From positions 62,001 to 126,000 of the forward strand of contig CAVYXG010000004.1 of assembly GCA_963772375.1 (NCBI GenBank): DNA of 64,000 bases, in the 5' to 3' direction. The notes beneath the pieces are model-generated. The model had not been told where the DNA came from, did not search any database, and saw nothing but the letters and a program-made list of their open reading frames with translations. How positions within the stretch are numbered: position 1 is the stretch's first letter; every line of letters starts with the position of its first letter. A program made the translations under genes and the position numbers. The DNA is from DATBHM01 sp963772375 (GTDB taxonomy: Bacteria > Actinomycetota > UBA4738 > JACQTL01). Below, one piece after another: positions 25,078-33,223 of the stretch.

Positions 25078-26790
25078 TTACGGCGCCGAGGCAAGCAGAC
25101 GCGCAGCGGCACCGGCCGCGTCGCCGAGGTGGGCCTGGGAGCGCTCGCCGGCGGCGCGCAGCTTGAGGTCGGCCCGGCCCGACTCGATGCCCCGCTTGCC
25201 GATCACCACCTGAACCGGGTAGCCGATCAGGTCGGCGTCGTTGAGCTTCACGCCGGCGCGGTCGTCGCGATCGTCCAGCACGGCTTCACACCCCTGGGCC
25301 AGCAGGTCCTCGTAGATCCGCTCGGCGGCCTCCACGACGGCGGGCTGGTCCATGTTCGTCGGGACCACGACGACCTCGTAGGGTGCGATGGCCTTCGGCC
25401 ACATCAGGCCGGCGGCGTCGTGGTGCTGTTCGGCCGCCGCGGCGACGATGCGGGTGAGCCCGATGCCATAGCACCCCATCTCGTAATGACGCTGCGATCC
25501 GTCCTCGTCGAGGAACGTCGATCCCAGCGCCGTCGAGTACCGCGTCCCCAGCTGGTAGATGTGCGACGCGACGATCCCGCGGCTCTGCACGAGGGTGCCG
25601 TCGCCGTTCGGGCAGGGGTCGCCCTCCCGGGCCTGCGAGAGGTCCTCCCAGCGGTCGATGCGGAAGTCACGACCCTCGTTGGCGCCGGTGACGTGGGCGT
25701 CGGGACGGTTGGCGCCGGTCACCCAGTTGGTACCCCCGCGCACCGAGTGGTCGGCCAGCACGGAGACGTCCTGGCCCATGACCTGGGGTCCGACGAATCC
25801 CATCGCGTACCCCCGCTTCACGACCGTCGGCTCGTCCATGAGCTCGATGGGGACCGGCCACATGGCCCGGCCGACCTTCTCCACGTTCACCTCGCGGTCG
25901 CCCCGGATCAGTACGGCCAGCGTTCGGCCCCCCGCGTCGAACAGCATCGTCTTCAGCATCTCGGTCGGCGGCCGGCCCAGGAACGTCGACACGGACTCGA
26001 TCGTCGACGCTCCGGGCGTCTCGACCTCGGTGAGCGGTTCCGGGTCCGCGCCGGGCGGGGCGGCGTCGGGTGCCACGACGACCGCCGCCTCGACGTCGGC
26101 CGCGTACTCGCAGTTCGGGCAGTACAGGAACCAGTCCTCTCCGACGTCGGCCGCCGCGATGAACTCGTGGTTGACCTCGCCGCCGATCTGCCCGGGGTCG
26201 GCCTCGACGACGCGGTACTCGAGCCCGCACCGGTCGTGGATCGTCCGGTACGCGGCCATCATCACGTCGTATGAGGCCCTCATGCCGTCTGAGTCCCGGT
26301 CGAACGAGTACGCGTCCTTCATGAGGAACTCTCGCCCCCGCAGCAGGCCGAACCGAGGCCGGAACTCGTCACGGTACTTCCATTCGATCTGGTACAGGTT
26401 CACCGGGAGGTCGCGGTACGAGCCGAACTCCTGCGCCACGAGCGGCGTCACCACCTCCTCGTGGGTGGGCCCGAGCCCCATCTCCCGGCCGTGCCGGTCG
26501 GTGACCTTGAACATCAGGTCGCCGTACGTCTCCCACCGACCGGTCTGCTTCCAGGGCTCGGACGGGATCGGGATCGGCATCCTGATCTCCTGGGCGCCGG
26601 CCGCGTCCATCTCCTCCCGGATGATGGCCTCGATCCTGCGCAAGGTCCGCCAGCCGAGCGGCAACATGATGTAGATCCCGGCCGCGACCTTCCGGATGAA
26701 GGCGGCCCGGATCAGCAGCACGTGCGAGGCCACCTCGGCCTCCGCCGGGGCCTCCCGCAGGGTGCGCGCGAACAGCTTCGACAGGCGCAT
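25078..26790 (-). CDS. proS: Prolyl-tRNA synthetase, bacterial type with insertion domain
   Basis: Charges tRNA(Pro). The 570-residue protein shows the class II catalytic core (LPLGWRTLRRIEAIIREEM, GPTHEEV, YRDEFRPRFGLLRGREFLMKD region), the bacterial insertion (editing) domain between about 225 and 390 with EMLKTMLF and NWVTGANR, GIGLTRI, and the anticodon-binding domain with VVVVPTN and DDRDDRAGVKLNDADLIG. ATG 26790 is preceded by a TATCCT box 9 nt upstream and no clear Shine-Dalgarno, so the mRNA may be nearly leaderless. It follows ispG. Confidence 0.97.
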   Translation of the reverse strand: MRLSKLFARTLREAPAEAEVASHVLLIRAAFIRKVAAGIYIMLPLGWRTLRRIEAIIREEMDAAGAQEIRMPIPIPSEPWKQTGRWETYGDLMFKVTDRHGREMGLGPTHEEVVTPLVAQEFGSYRDLPVNLYQIEWKYRDEFRPRFGLLRGREFLMKDAYSFDRDSDGMRASYDVMMAAYRTIHDRCGLEYRVVEADPGQIGGEVNHEFIAAADVGEDWFLYCPNCEYAADVEAAVVVAPDAAPPGADPEPLTEVETPGASTIESVSTFLGRPPTEMLKTMLFDAGGRTLAVLIRGDREVNVEKVGRAMWPVPIELMDEPTVVKRGYAMGFVGPQVMGQDVSVLADHSVRGGTNWVTGANRPDAHVTGANEGRDFRIDRWEDLSQAREGDPCPNGDGTLVQSRGIVASHIYQLGTRYSTALGSTFLDEDGSQRHYEMGCYGIGLTRIVAAAAEQHHDAAGLMWPKAIAPYEVVVVPTNMDQPAVVEAAERIYEDLLAQGCEAVLDDRDDRAGVKLNDADLIGYPVQVVIGKRGIESGRADLKLRAAGERSQAHLGDAAGAAARLLASAP

Positions 26791-26846
26791 GGGCACGCAA
26801 GGATAGCGGCCGAGGCCGGTCTCCTCGGCGGGTCGGTATGGTACGG

Positions 26847-27977
26847 CTACTCGGCGGACGCCGCGGCGGCCGCGGATTCGGGGGCCGCGTCGGCCTCGGC
26901 GGCGCGTTCGTCCGCCATCCTGCGGGCCTCGGAGACGAGGACGTCCACGATCGCCGCCTCGGGGATCCGGCGGGCCTGGACCTCGCCGTTCACGATCAGT
27001 TGCCCGTAGCCCTTGCCGGCGGCGACGCCGAGATCGGCCTCGCGGGCCTCGCCGGGGCCGTTCACCACGCAGCCCATCACGGCGACGCGGATCGGCGCCT
27101 TCAGCCCCGAGCGCTCGAGGCCCTCGTTCACCCGCTTGGTCAGGCCGAGCACGTCGACCTCGGCCCGGCCGCACGACGGGCAGGCCACGAGGTCGAGGCC
27201 GCGCTTCTTCAGGCCGAGCGACTGGAGGATCCAGTTGCCCACCTTGACCTCCTCGACGGGGTCGTCCGTGAGCGAGACGCGGATCGTGTCCCCGATGCCT
27301 TCGGCGAGCAGGGTGCCGATCCCCACCGCGGACTTCACGCCGCCCGACGGCATCGGCCCGGCCTCCGTGACGCCGAGGTGCAGCGGGTAGTCGCACGCCT
27401 CGGCCAGCATGCGGTAGGCATCGATCATCTCGCGCACGTTGGAGTGCTTGACGGAGATCTTGATGTCGGTGAAGTGCTCGTCCTCGAGCAGGTGGATCTC
27501 GGTGAGCGCGCTCTCCACGAGCGCCTCCGGCGTCGGACGGCCGTGCTTCGCCAGGAGCGAGGGTTCCAGCGAGCCGGCGTTCACGCCGATGCGGATCGGC
27601 ACGCCATGGGCCTTGGCCTCGCGGGCGATCAGGCGGACCTTGTCCGGGAACTTGATGTTCCCGGGGTTGATGCGGAGCCCGTGGATGCCCGCCTCGAGCG
27701 CCGCCATGGCGTACTTCCACTGGAAGTGGATGTCGGCGATGACCGGGACGGTCGAGTGGGCCGCGATGGCCTTCAGCGCCTCGGCGTCCTCCCAGTGGGG
27801 AACCGCGACGCGAACGATATCCACGCCGGTCGCCACCAGCGAGGCGATCTGCTGGAGGGTGGCGTTGACGTCGTGGGTCTTGGTGGTGGTCATCGACTGC
27901 ACGCGCACCGGCGCGGCCCCACCGATCTCGACCCACCCCACCTTGACCTGCCGGGACTTGCGTCGTTCGAAGGGCAT
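26847..27977 (-). CDS. ispG: 4-hydroxy-3-methylbut-2-en-1-yl diphosphate synthase (flavodoxin)
   Basis: Iron-sulfur enzyme of the MEP isoprenoid pathway. The 376-residue protein has VGWVEIGGAAPVRVQSM, NPGNIKF, and the [4Fe-4S] ligands in ACPSCGR and GCVVNGPGEA. An Ala/Glu-rich tail of about 20 residues ends it. ATG 27977 was taken; a GTG two codons upstream is equally possible. dxr, an earlier enzyme of the same pathway, is at 31919-33091. Confidence 0.97.
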   Translation of the reverse strand: MPFERRKSRQVKVGWVEIGGAAPVRVQSMTTTKTHDVNATLQQIASLVATGVDIVRVAVPHWEDAEALKAIAAHSTVPVIADIHFQWKYAMAALEAGIHGLRINPGNIKFPDKVRLIAREAKAHGVPIRIGVNAGSLEPSLLAKHGRPTPEALVESALTEIHLLEDEHFTDIKISVKHSNVREMIDAYRMLAEACDYPLHLGVTEAGPMPSGGVKSAVGIGTLLAEGIGDTIRVSLTDDPVEEVKVGNWILQSLGLKKRGLDLVACPSCGRAEVDVLGLTKRVNEGLERSGLKAPIRVAVMGCVVNGPGEAREADLGVAAGKGYGQLIVNGEVQARRIPEAAIVDVLVSEARRMADERAAEADAAPESAAAAASAE

Positions 27978-28010
27978 CGTCACGTCCAGTCTACGAACGG
28001 CGGGCACCGC

Positions 28011-28460
28011 CTACCCGCCGAACACGTGGAACACGACCTCGCGTTCCTTCGGTTCGTCGAGCTCCACGAGCATCAGGCGCTGCCATCGCCCGAGCATCGG
28101 CTCACCGGCGGCCACGGGGATCGAGTGCGACGTGGCGCCGAGCAGCATCAGCTTGACGTGGGCGTGGCCGTTCTGGCGCTCGTGCGACTCCTGGAGGTTC
28201 TGCGTTCGCCGCTCCAGGTCGTCGTGCGCGTAGTAGATGCCCTCGGGGACGAGCGCCTCGAGCCGCGCCCGGAAGTCGGCCATCGCGCCGTCCTCCCACT
28301 CGTTGATGATGAGCGCGCAGGTCGTGTGGCGGCAGAACGCCACCGCCATGCCGTCGGTGACGCCGGAGTCCTTCACCGCCCGCCTGAGCTCGTCGGTGAG
28401 ATCGATCCAGGCGAACCGCTCGGCGGGCGTGGTCTCGAACGTCCGGGTCTCCGACTTCAC
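28011..28460 (-). CDS. yjbQ: YjbQ/UPF0047 family protein
   Basis: A 149-residue protein with the family block FCRHTTCALIINEWEDGAMADF and the C-terminal GRWQRLMLVELDEP. Relatives have weak thiamine-phosphate synthase activity; the physiological role is unsettled. GTG 28460 overlaps the stop of the histidine kinase (GTGA). It separates the two-component system from ispG. Confidence 0.92.
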   Translation of the reverse strand: MKSETRTFETTPAERFAWIDLTDELRRAVKDSGVTDGMAVAFCRHTTCALIINEWEDGAMADFRARLEALVPEGIYYAHDDLERRTQNLQESHERQNGHAHVKLMLLGATSHSIPVAAGEPMLGRWQRLMLVELDEPKEREVVFHVFGG

Positions 28461-29974
28461 TGGCGTCCTCCCCTGGTTGCGGTGGCCCCGACCGCCGGGC
28501 GGGGCGCCGCGGGGGTCGGGGGTTCGGATGCGGTCGTGCCGGGCTCCCCGGGAGCCCAGGCGATGCCCGCCGGCACCCCGGCGAGCGGAAGGTCGAACGT
28601 GAACGTGCTCCCCCGCCCCAGCTCGCTCTCGGCTCGCACGGTGCCGCCGTGCGCCTCGACGATGGAGCGCACGATGGCGAGCCCGATGCCGGTTCCTCCG
28701 CCCCCCGCCGAGCCGCGGGCCCGGGCGGCGTCGGCCCGGTAGAACCGCTCGAACACGAAGGGCAGGTGTTCCGCGGGGATGCCGGGCCCGGTGTCGGCCA
28801 CCGTGACCTCGCAGCGGTCCCCGGCCACGACGGCCGTCACCCACACCGATCCGTCGGGCGGGCAGAACCGAACCGCGTTGTCGAGGAGGTTGTAGAGCAC
28901 CTGGTGGACCCGTTCGGGGTCCGCCATGACCCGGGGGAGGTCGCCGTGGACGAGGTTCCGTGGCCGGGGCACGCGGGCGTTCCGGCCGGAGGCCGCGACC
29001 TCCACCTCGCTCACGACCTGGTCGACCAGCGGGGCCAGCGACATCGGCTGCCGGTCCATCGGTACGTCCCCGGACTCGAGCCGCGACAGGTCGAGCAGCT
29101 GCTCCACGAGCCGGGAGAGTCGTTCGGACTGCTGGAGCATGATCTGCAGCGTCTCGGGATCGGGTCGCTCCACGCCGTCGAGGAGGTTCTCGAGGTGCGC
29201 ACGAAGCGCGGAGATCGGCGTCTTCAGCTCGTGCGACACGTTGGCGACGAGCTCGCGTCGGAGGCGTTCGACCTGTTCGAGCTCGGACGCCATGCGGTTG
29301 AAGGCCGAGGCCAGCTTGCCGACTTCGTCGGTCGAGTCGGTCGAGACACGGGTGCCGTAGTCGCCCCGGGCCATCGTGCCGGCGGCACGGGCCATCTCCC
29401 GCAGCGGCCGGGTGAGCCCGAGCGACAACAGGCGCACCATGGCGAGCGCCAGGGCCGCGGCGATCGCGCCGCCGAGCAGCAGCTGCCACCAGTACCGGCG
29501 GAGCAACCCGAACGTGTCCCCGATGCGGGCGAGCCACGACGTGCTCGGCACTCGCCGGATCGCGTAGACCGTCCCGACCCACCTCCCCGCCCGGTCGTAC
29601 GCGGGAAGCGACGCCACGTCGAAGCCTCGCGCGGTCCCGACGTGGAACCGACGGTCGTTCCGGACGGGCAGCGTGATCGGCGGCCGGACGTCCCAGGCCC
29701 CGCCGGCGCCGCGGCGCAGGATCGTGACGCCTCCGGGCGGCCGGTACGACGGGTCGGACGCGGCGTGACGGGCCGCGTCGATGAGCGCCAGCGCTCGCGC
29801 GTCGTGCGAGGAACCGCGCAGCGCGTACCCGACGAGCAGGGAGGTGAGGAGCACCGTCATGCCGACGGCGAACACGATGACGAACCCCAGCTTGGCCCGG
29901 ATGCTGGTGAAACGCTCGAGGAACCGCCGCCGGCGGCCGTGCGCGTCGGACGACGCAGGCTGGACGAGGTTCAC
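28457..29974 (-). CDS. Sensor histidine kinase
   Basis: A 505-residue membrane kinase: TM1 (about 29-52), an extracellular sensor of about 110 residues, TM2 (about 163-185), HAMP (185-238), HisKA with phospho-accepting H248 in VANVSHELKTP, and HATPase_c with NLLDNAVRF, DTGPGIP and GTGIGLA. The last 40 residues are Pro/Ala/Thr-rich. GTG 29974 overlaps the response-regulator stop. The signal is unknown. Confidence 0.96.
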   Translation of the reverse strand: MNLVQPASSDAHGRRRRFLERFTSIRAKLGFVIVFAVGMTVLLTSLLVGYALRGSSHDARALALIDAARHAASDPSYRPPGGVTILRRGAGGAWDVRPPITLPVRNDRRFHVGTARGFDVASLPAYDRAGRWVGTVYAIRRVPSTSWLARIGDTFGLLRRYWWQLLLGGAIAAALALAMVRLLSLGLTRPLREMARAAGTMARGDYGTRVSTDSTDEVGKLASAFNRMASELEQVERLRRELVANVSHELKTPISALRAHLENLLDGVERPDPETLQIMLQQSERLSRLVEQLLDLSRLESGDVPMDRQPMSLAPLVDQVVSEVEVAASGRNARVPRPRNLVHGDLPRVMADPERVHQVLYNLLDNAVRFCPPDGSVWVTAVVAGDRCEVTVADTGPGIPAEHLPFVFERFYRADAARARGSAGGGGTGIGLAIVRSIVEAHGGTVRAESELGRGSTFTFDLPLAGVPAGIAWAPGEPGTTASEPPTPAAPRPAVGATATRGGRQ

Positions 29975-30675
29975 CGGCCGTTCCCCTCGCGGAAGGCATA
30001 CCCCACGCCGTGGACGGTCCGGATGAACCGCGGCTCGTTCCCGTCCTCGCCGAGCTTGCGTCGGATCCGCGCCACGTGGGAGTCGACCACCCGGCCGCCG
30101 GCGAAGTCGCGGTACCCCCAGACCCGCTCCATGAGCTGCTCTCTGGCGAAGACGACCCCCGGATCGCGGGCGAGGGCGAACAGGATCTCGAACTCGAGGG
30201 GCGTGAGCGCGACCTCCTCGCCGTCGACGTCCACGCGGCGCCGGGCGGGATCGATCATCAGCCCGCCGCGCTGCAACGGTGCGTGCGCCGCCGCCTGCTG
30301 CATGCGCTCCTTGCGCCGGAGGATGGCTTTGACCCGCACCACCAGTTCGCGGAGCGAGAACGGCTTCGTGAGGTAGTCGTCGGCCCCGACCGCGAACCCG
30401 GCGACCTTGTCGGCCTCCTCGGTGCGCGCGGTGAGCATCAGCACCGGCACCCATTCGTCACGCTGGATCTCCCGGCACACCTCCAGGCCGTCCATCCCGG
30501 GCAGCATGAGGTCGAGCACCACGAGATCGGGATGCTCGGTGCGGTGCTTCTCGATGGCCTGGGGGCCGTCGGCCGCGACGACCACCCGGAACCCCTCGCT
30601 CGCGAGTCGGGCCTGGACGGCCTCGGCGATGGCCTCCTCGTCATCCACGACGAGGACGGTCCGTGCGCTCTCCAC
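29971..30675 (-). CDS. OmpR-family response regulator
   Basis: A 234-residue regulator with receiver domain (VVDDEEA, phospho-acceptor D55 in LVVLDLMLPGMDG, LTART, K104 in YLTKPF) and a winged-helix DNA-binding domain (ALTPLEFEILF, VDSHVARIRRKLGE, TVHGVGYAF). GTG 30675 follows a -10 box by 6 nt, suggesting a leaderless mRNA. It is co-translated with the histidine kinase and most resembles MtrA/RegX/PhoP-type regulators; targets cannot be told. Confidence 0.96.
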   Translation of the reverse strand: MESARTVLVVDDEEAIAEAVQARLASEGFRVVVAADGPQAIEKHRTEHPDLVVLDLMLPGMDGLEVCREIQRDEWVPVLMLTARTEEADKVAGFAVGADDYLTKPFSLRELVVRVKAILRRKERMQQAAAHAPLQRGGLMIDPARRRVDVDGEEVALTPLEFEILFALARDPGVVFAREQLMERVWGYRDFAGGRVVDSHVARIRRKLGEDGNEPRFIRTVHGVGYAFREGNGR

Positions 30676-30681
30676 CCGCTC

Positions 30682-30687
30682 ATCGTA
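30682..30687 (-). promoter_or_regulatory. Probable -10 box of a leaderless promoter (response regulator)
   Basis: TACGAT ends 6 nt before GTG 30675; no Shine-Dalgarno lies between. Inference from spacing. Confidence 0.5.
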
Positions 30688-30768
30688 GTCGTGACCCGTG
30701 GAGGCGCCTCACCGGGCGTGTGGAGTTGTTGTGTCGGGAACGACCCCGTTCGACCAGTGCGAACGCGA

Positions 30769-31893
30769 CTACGGGACCACGTGGACGGGCTTGAAGATGT
30801 CGAGGTACGTGATCCCCACGAACCACACCATGAGGAACACCACCACGACCATCGTGAGCGGGACCAGCTTGCGGGCGTCGACCTTCCGCCCCCGGATCTT
30901 CTCCCAGGCCACCACGGCCAGGTGCCCGCCGTCGAACGGCGGCAGCGGGAGCAGGTTGAGGATGCCGACGAACACGTTCACCCCGGCCAGCAGGAAGATC
31001 AGCGGCCCGAACCCGAACGCCTGCGTGATCTGCCCCGCGGCGCTCGCCACGCCGATCGACCCGACCGCGTCGCCCGTGTTGCGCTGGGCGTTGCCGAAGA
31101 TGAGGTTGAACATCCGCCCGACCCCCTGCGGCCCGAACACCCTGCCGAGAGACAGGACGGTCTGCTTGGTCACCTCGCCGATCTGGGCACCGCCCGCGAC
31201 GATCGAGCCGAGGACCCCCTTCTTGTTGGTCGACAGGACTGTCCCCGACTCCACGAGGACGCCGATCTTGCCCTGACCCTTGCTGTCCTTCGCCGGGGTC
31301 ACCGTGACCACGATGCGCCTGCCGTCCCGGTCGATCACCAGCCGGACGGGCTCGCCGGGGTGCCTGCGGATCGCCTGGAGGAACTGGTCCTCGGTCGCGC
31401 GGGGGACCCCGTCCACCGACACGATCTCGTCACCGGCCCGGAGGCCGGCGATCCGGGCCGGCGCGGGCTGGCCCGCCACCGTCTTCGCCACCCCGCCGAT
31501 CTTCGCCGCGACGGCGGTGGGCTGCCCGTAGAACGCGAAGAAGATCGCGAACAGGATGAACGCGATCACGAAGTGCGTGATGGGACCGGCCACGATGACC
31601 GCGGCCCGCTGGTACGGGGGGCGGGCCCCGTACGTGCGCGGGTAGTCCTCGGGGCTGATCTCCTCGTACGGGTTCATCCCGGCGATCTTCACGTAGCCGC
31701 CCAGCGGGAACGCCTTCACGCCGTACTCGGTCTCGCCCCGCCGCCGCGAGAACAGCCGGGGGCCGAACCCGACGAAGAACTCCTCCACCCTGATCCCGAA
31801 CGCCTTCGCCACCCCGAAGTGGGCCGCCTCGTGGATGAGGATCACGAGGAGGATGGAGACGACGAAGATGACGATCCCGATGGTGCCCGACAT
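30769..31893 (-). CDS. rseP: Site-2 protease RseP/Rip1 family, intramembrane zinc protease
   Basis: Cleaves membrane-bound substrates such as anti-sigma factors within the bilayer. The 374-residue protein has the zinc motif HEAAH (21-25) in TM1, a PDZ domain (about 140-220, with GLRAGDEIVSVDG), and the C-terminal LPPFDGGHL in a later TM. The place downstream of dxr (26 bp apart) is typical of actinobacteria (dxr-rip1-ispG). Here a two-component system and yjbQ lie between rseP and ispG. Confidence 0.96.
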   Translation of the reverse strand: MSGTIGIVIFVVSILLVILIHEAAHFGVAKAFGIRVEEFFVGFGPRLFSRRRGETEYGVKAFPLGGYVKIAGMNPYEEISPEDYPRTYGARPPYQRAAVIVAGPITHFVIAFILFAIFFAFYGQPTAVAAKIGGVAKTVAGQPAPARIAGLRAGDEIVSVDGVPRATEDQFLQAIRRHPGEPVRLVIDRDGRRIVVTVTPAKDSKGQGKIGVLVESGTVLSTNKKGVLGSIVAGGAQIGEVTKQTVLSLGRVFGPQGVGRMFNLIFGNAQRNTGDAVGSIGVASAAGQITQAFGFGPLIFLLAGVNVFVGILNLLPLPPFDGGHLAVVAWEKIRGRKVDARKLVPLTMVVVVFLMVWFVGITYLDIFKPVHVVP

Positions 31894-31918
31894 CAGCGGA
31901 GCCCTTCCGTCCCTTCCG

Positions 31919-33091
31919 TCAGGCCGTCCGCTCGGCGAGCAGCTCGGTGGCCCGCCGGCGGGCCCAGGCGTCCGCGCGCTCCAGGCTGACGAGCGACACG
32001 ACCGGCGCCGCCTCGTGCTCGTCGACCACCGCGGCCACGACCTCGCCGATCCGGGTCAGCTGGACGCGCCCGTCCAGGAACGCCATCACGGCCACCTCGT
32101 TGGCCGCGTTCATCACCGCGGGGAACGTCGAACCCCGGCGCCCGACCGCATAGGCCAGGTCGAGCGCGGGGAACGCCTCGCGGTCGACCGGCTCGAAGGT
32201 CAGCCGCAGCGGCCCCTCCGGGTCGGCGAGCCGGAGGGGCCGGATCCCCGAAGCAAGGCGCTCCGGCCAGGCCAGCGCGAGCTGGATCGGCAGGCGCATG
32301 TCCGGCGCGGCCAACTGCGCGATCATCGAGCCGTCGGCGAACTCCGCCAGCCCGTGCACGATCGACTCGCTGTGGATCACGACGTCGATCGCGGGGTACG
32401 GCAGATCGAACAGGTAGTGCGCCTCGATGACCTCGAGACCCTTGTTCATCAGCGTGGCGGAGTCGATCGTGATCTTCGGGCCCATCGACCACGTGGGGTG
32501 GGCGAGGGCCTCCTTCACGCTCGCCTTCGCGAGCTCCGCCCGGGTCCAGCCCCGGAACGGACCTCCGGAGCCGGTGATGACCACCCGCCGGAGGTCCTCC
32601 CGCCGCTCGCCGCGAAGGCACTGGGCGAGGGCGGCGTGCTCCGAGTCCACGGGGATCAGGCGTTCGGGCTCGCCCTTCACGAGGTCCGTGACGAGCTCCC
32701 CCCCGACGATGAGCGACTCCTTGTTGGCGAGGGCCAGGAACTTCCCAGACTGCAGGGCGGCGAGCGTCGGCCCCAGCCCGGCGGCGCCGACCATGGCGTT
32801 CAGCACCATGTCGGCCTCGGACTCGCGGGCGAGGGTCTCGGCGGCATCCGGTCCGGCCAGGATCTCCACGGCCCGGAGCCCAGCCAGCTTCTGTCGGAGC
32901 TCGGACGCGGACTCCGCGTCGGCGACCGCGACGACCGGCGGAAGGAATTCCCGGATCTGCCCGACGAGCAGCTCGTGGCTGGTCGAGGCGGCGAGCCCGA
33001 GAACGCGGAACCGGTCCGGGTTGCGCCGGACGACATCCAGGGCCTGGGTGCCGATCGACCCGGTGGAGCCGAGGATCGCGAGCGATCGCAT
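31919..33091 (-). CDS. dxr: 1-deoxy-D-xylulose 5-phosphate reductoisomerase
   Basis: Second enzyme of the MEP pathway, NADPH dependent. The 390-residue protein shows the N-terminal ILGSTGSIGTQALDV, ANKESLIVGG, VDSEHAALAQCL, and TGSGGPFR with SMGPKITIDSATLMNKG. It starts at ATG 33091. The upstream neighbour cdsA ends 132 bp away, with no gene in between. Confidence 0.97.
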   Translation of the reverse strand: MRSLAILGSTGSIGTQALDVVRRNPDRFRVLGLAASTSHELLVGQIREFLPPVVAVADAESASELRQKLAGLRAVEILAGPDAAETLARESEADMVLNAMVGAAGLGPTLAALQSGKFLALANKESLIVGGELVTDLVKGEPERLIPVDSEHAALAQCLRGERREDLRRVVITGSGGPFRGWTRAELAKASVKEALAHPTWSMGPKITIDSATLMNKGLEVIEAHYLFDLPYPAIDVVIHSESIVHGLAEFADGSMIAQLAAPDMRLPIQLALAWPERLASGIRPLRLADPEGPLRLTFEPVDREAFPALDLAYAVGRRGSTFPAVMNAANEVAVMAFLDGRVQLTRIGEVVAAVVDEHEAAPVVSLVSLERADAWARRRATELLAERTA

Positions 33092-33223
33092 GCGTCCCAG
33101 CGTACCCCGGTCGTGCCCGTTGCAGCGGACTCTCAGGGCCAGATGGCGGTCATTTCTTAGGAACGGCCTCGCCGGCGTTCAGGAACACCTCAGGGATGCG
33201 GGTGCCGTGGGCGGGCGGCGGCG

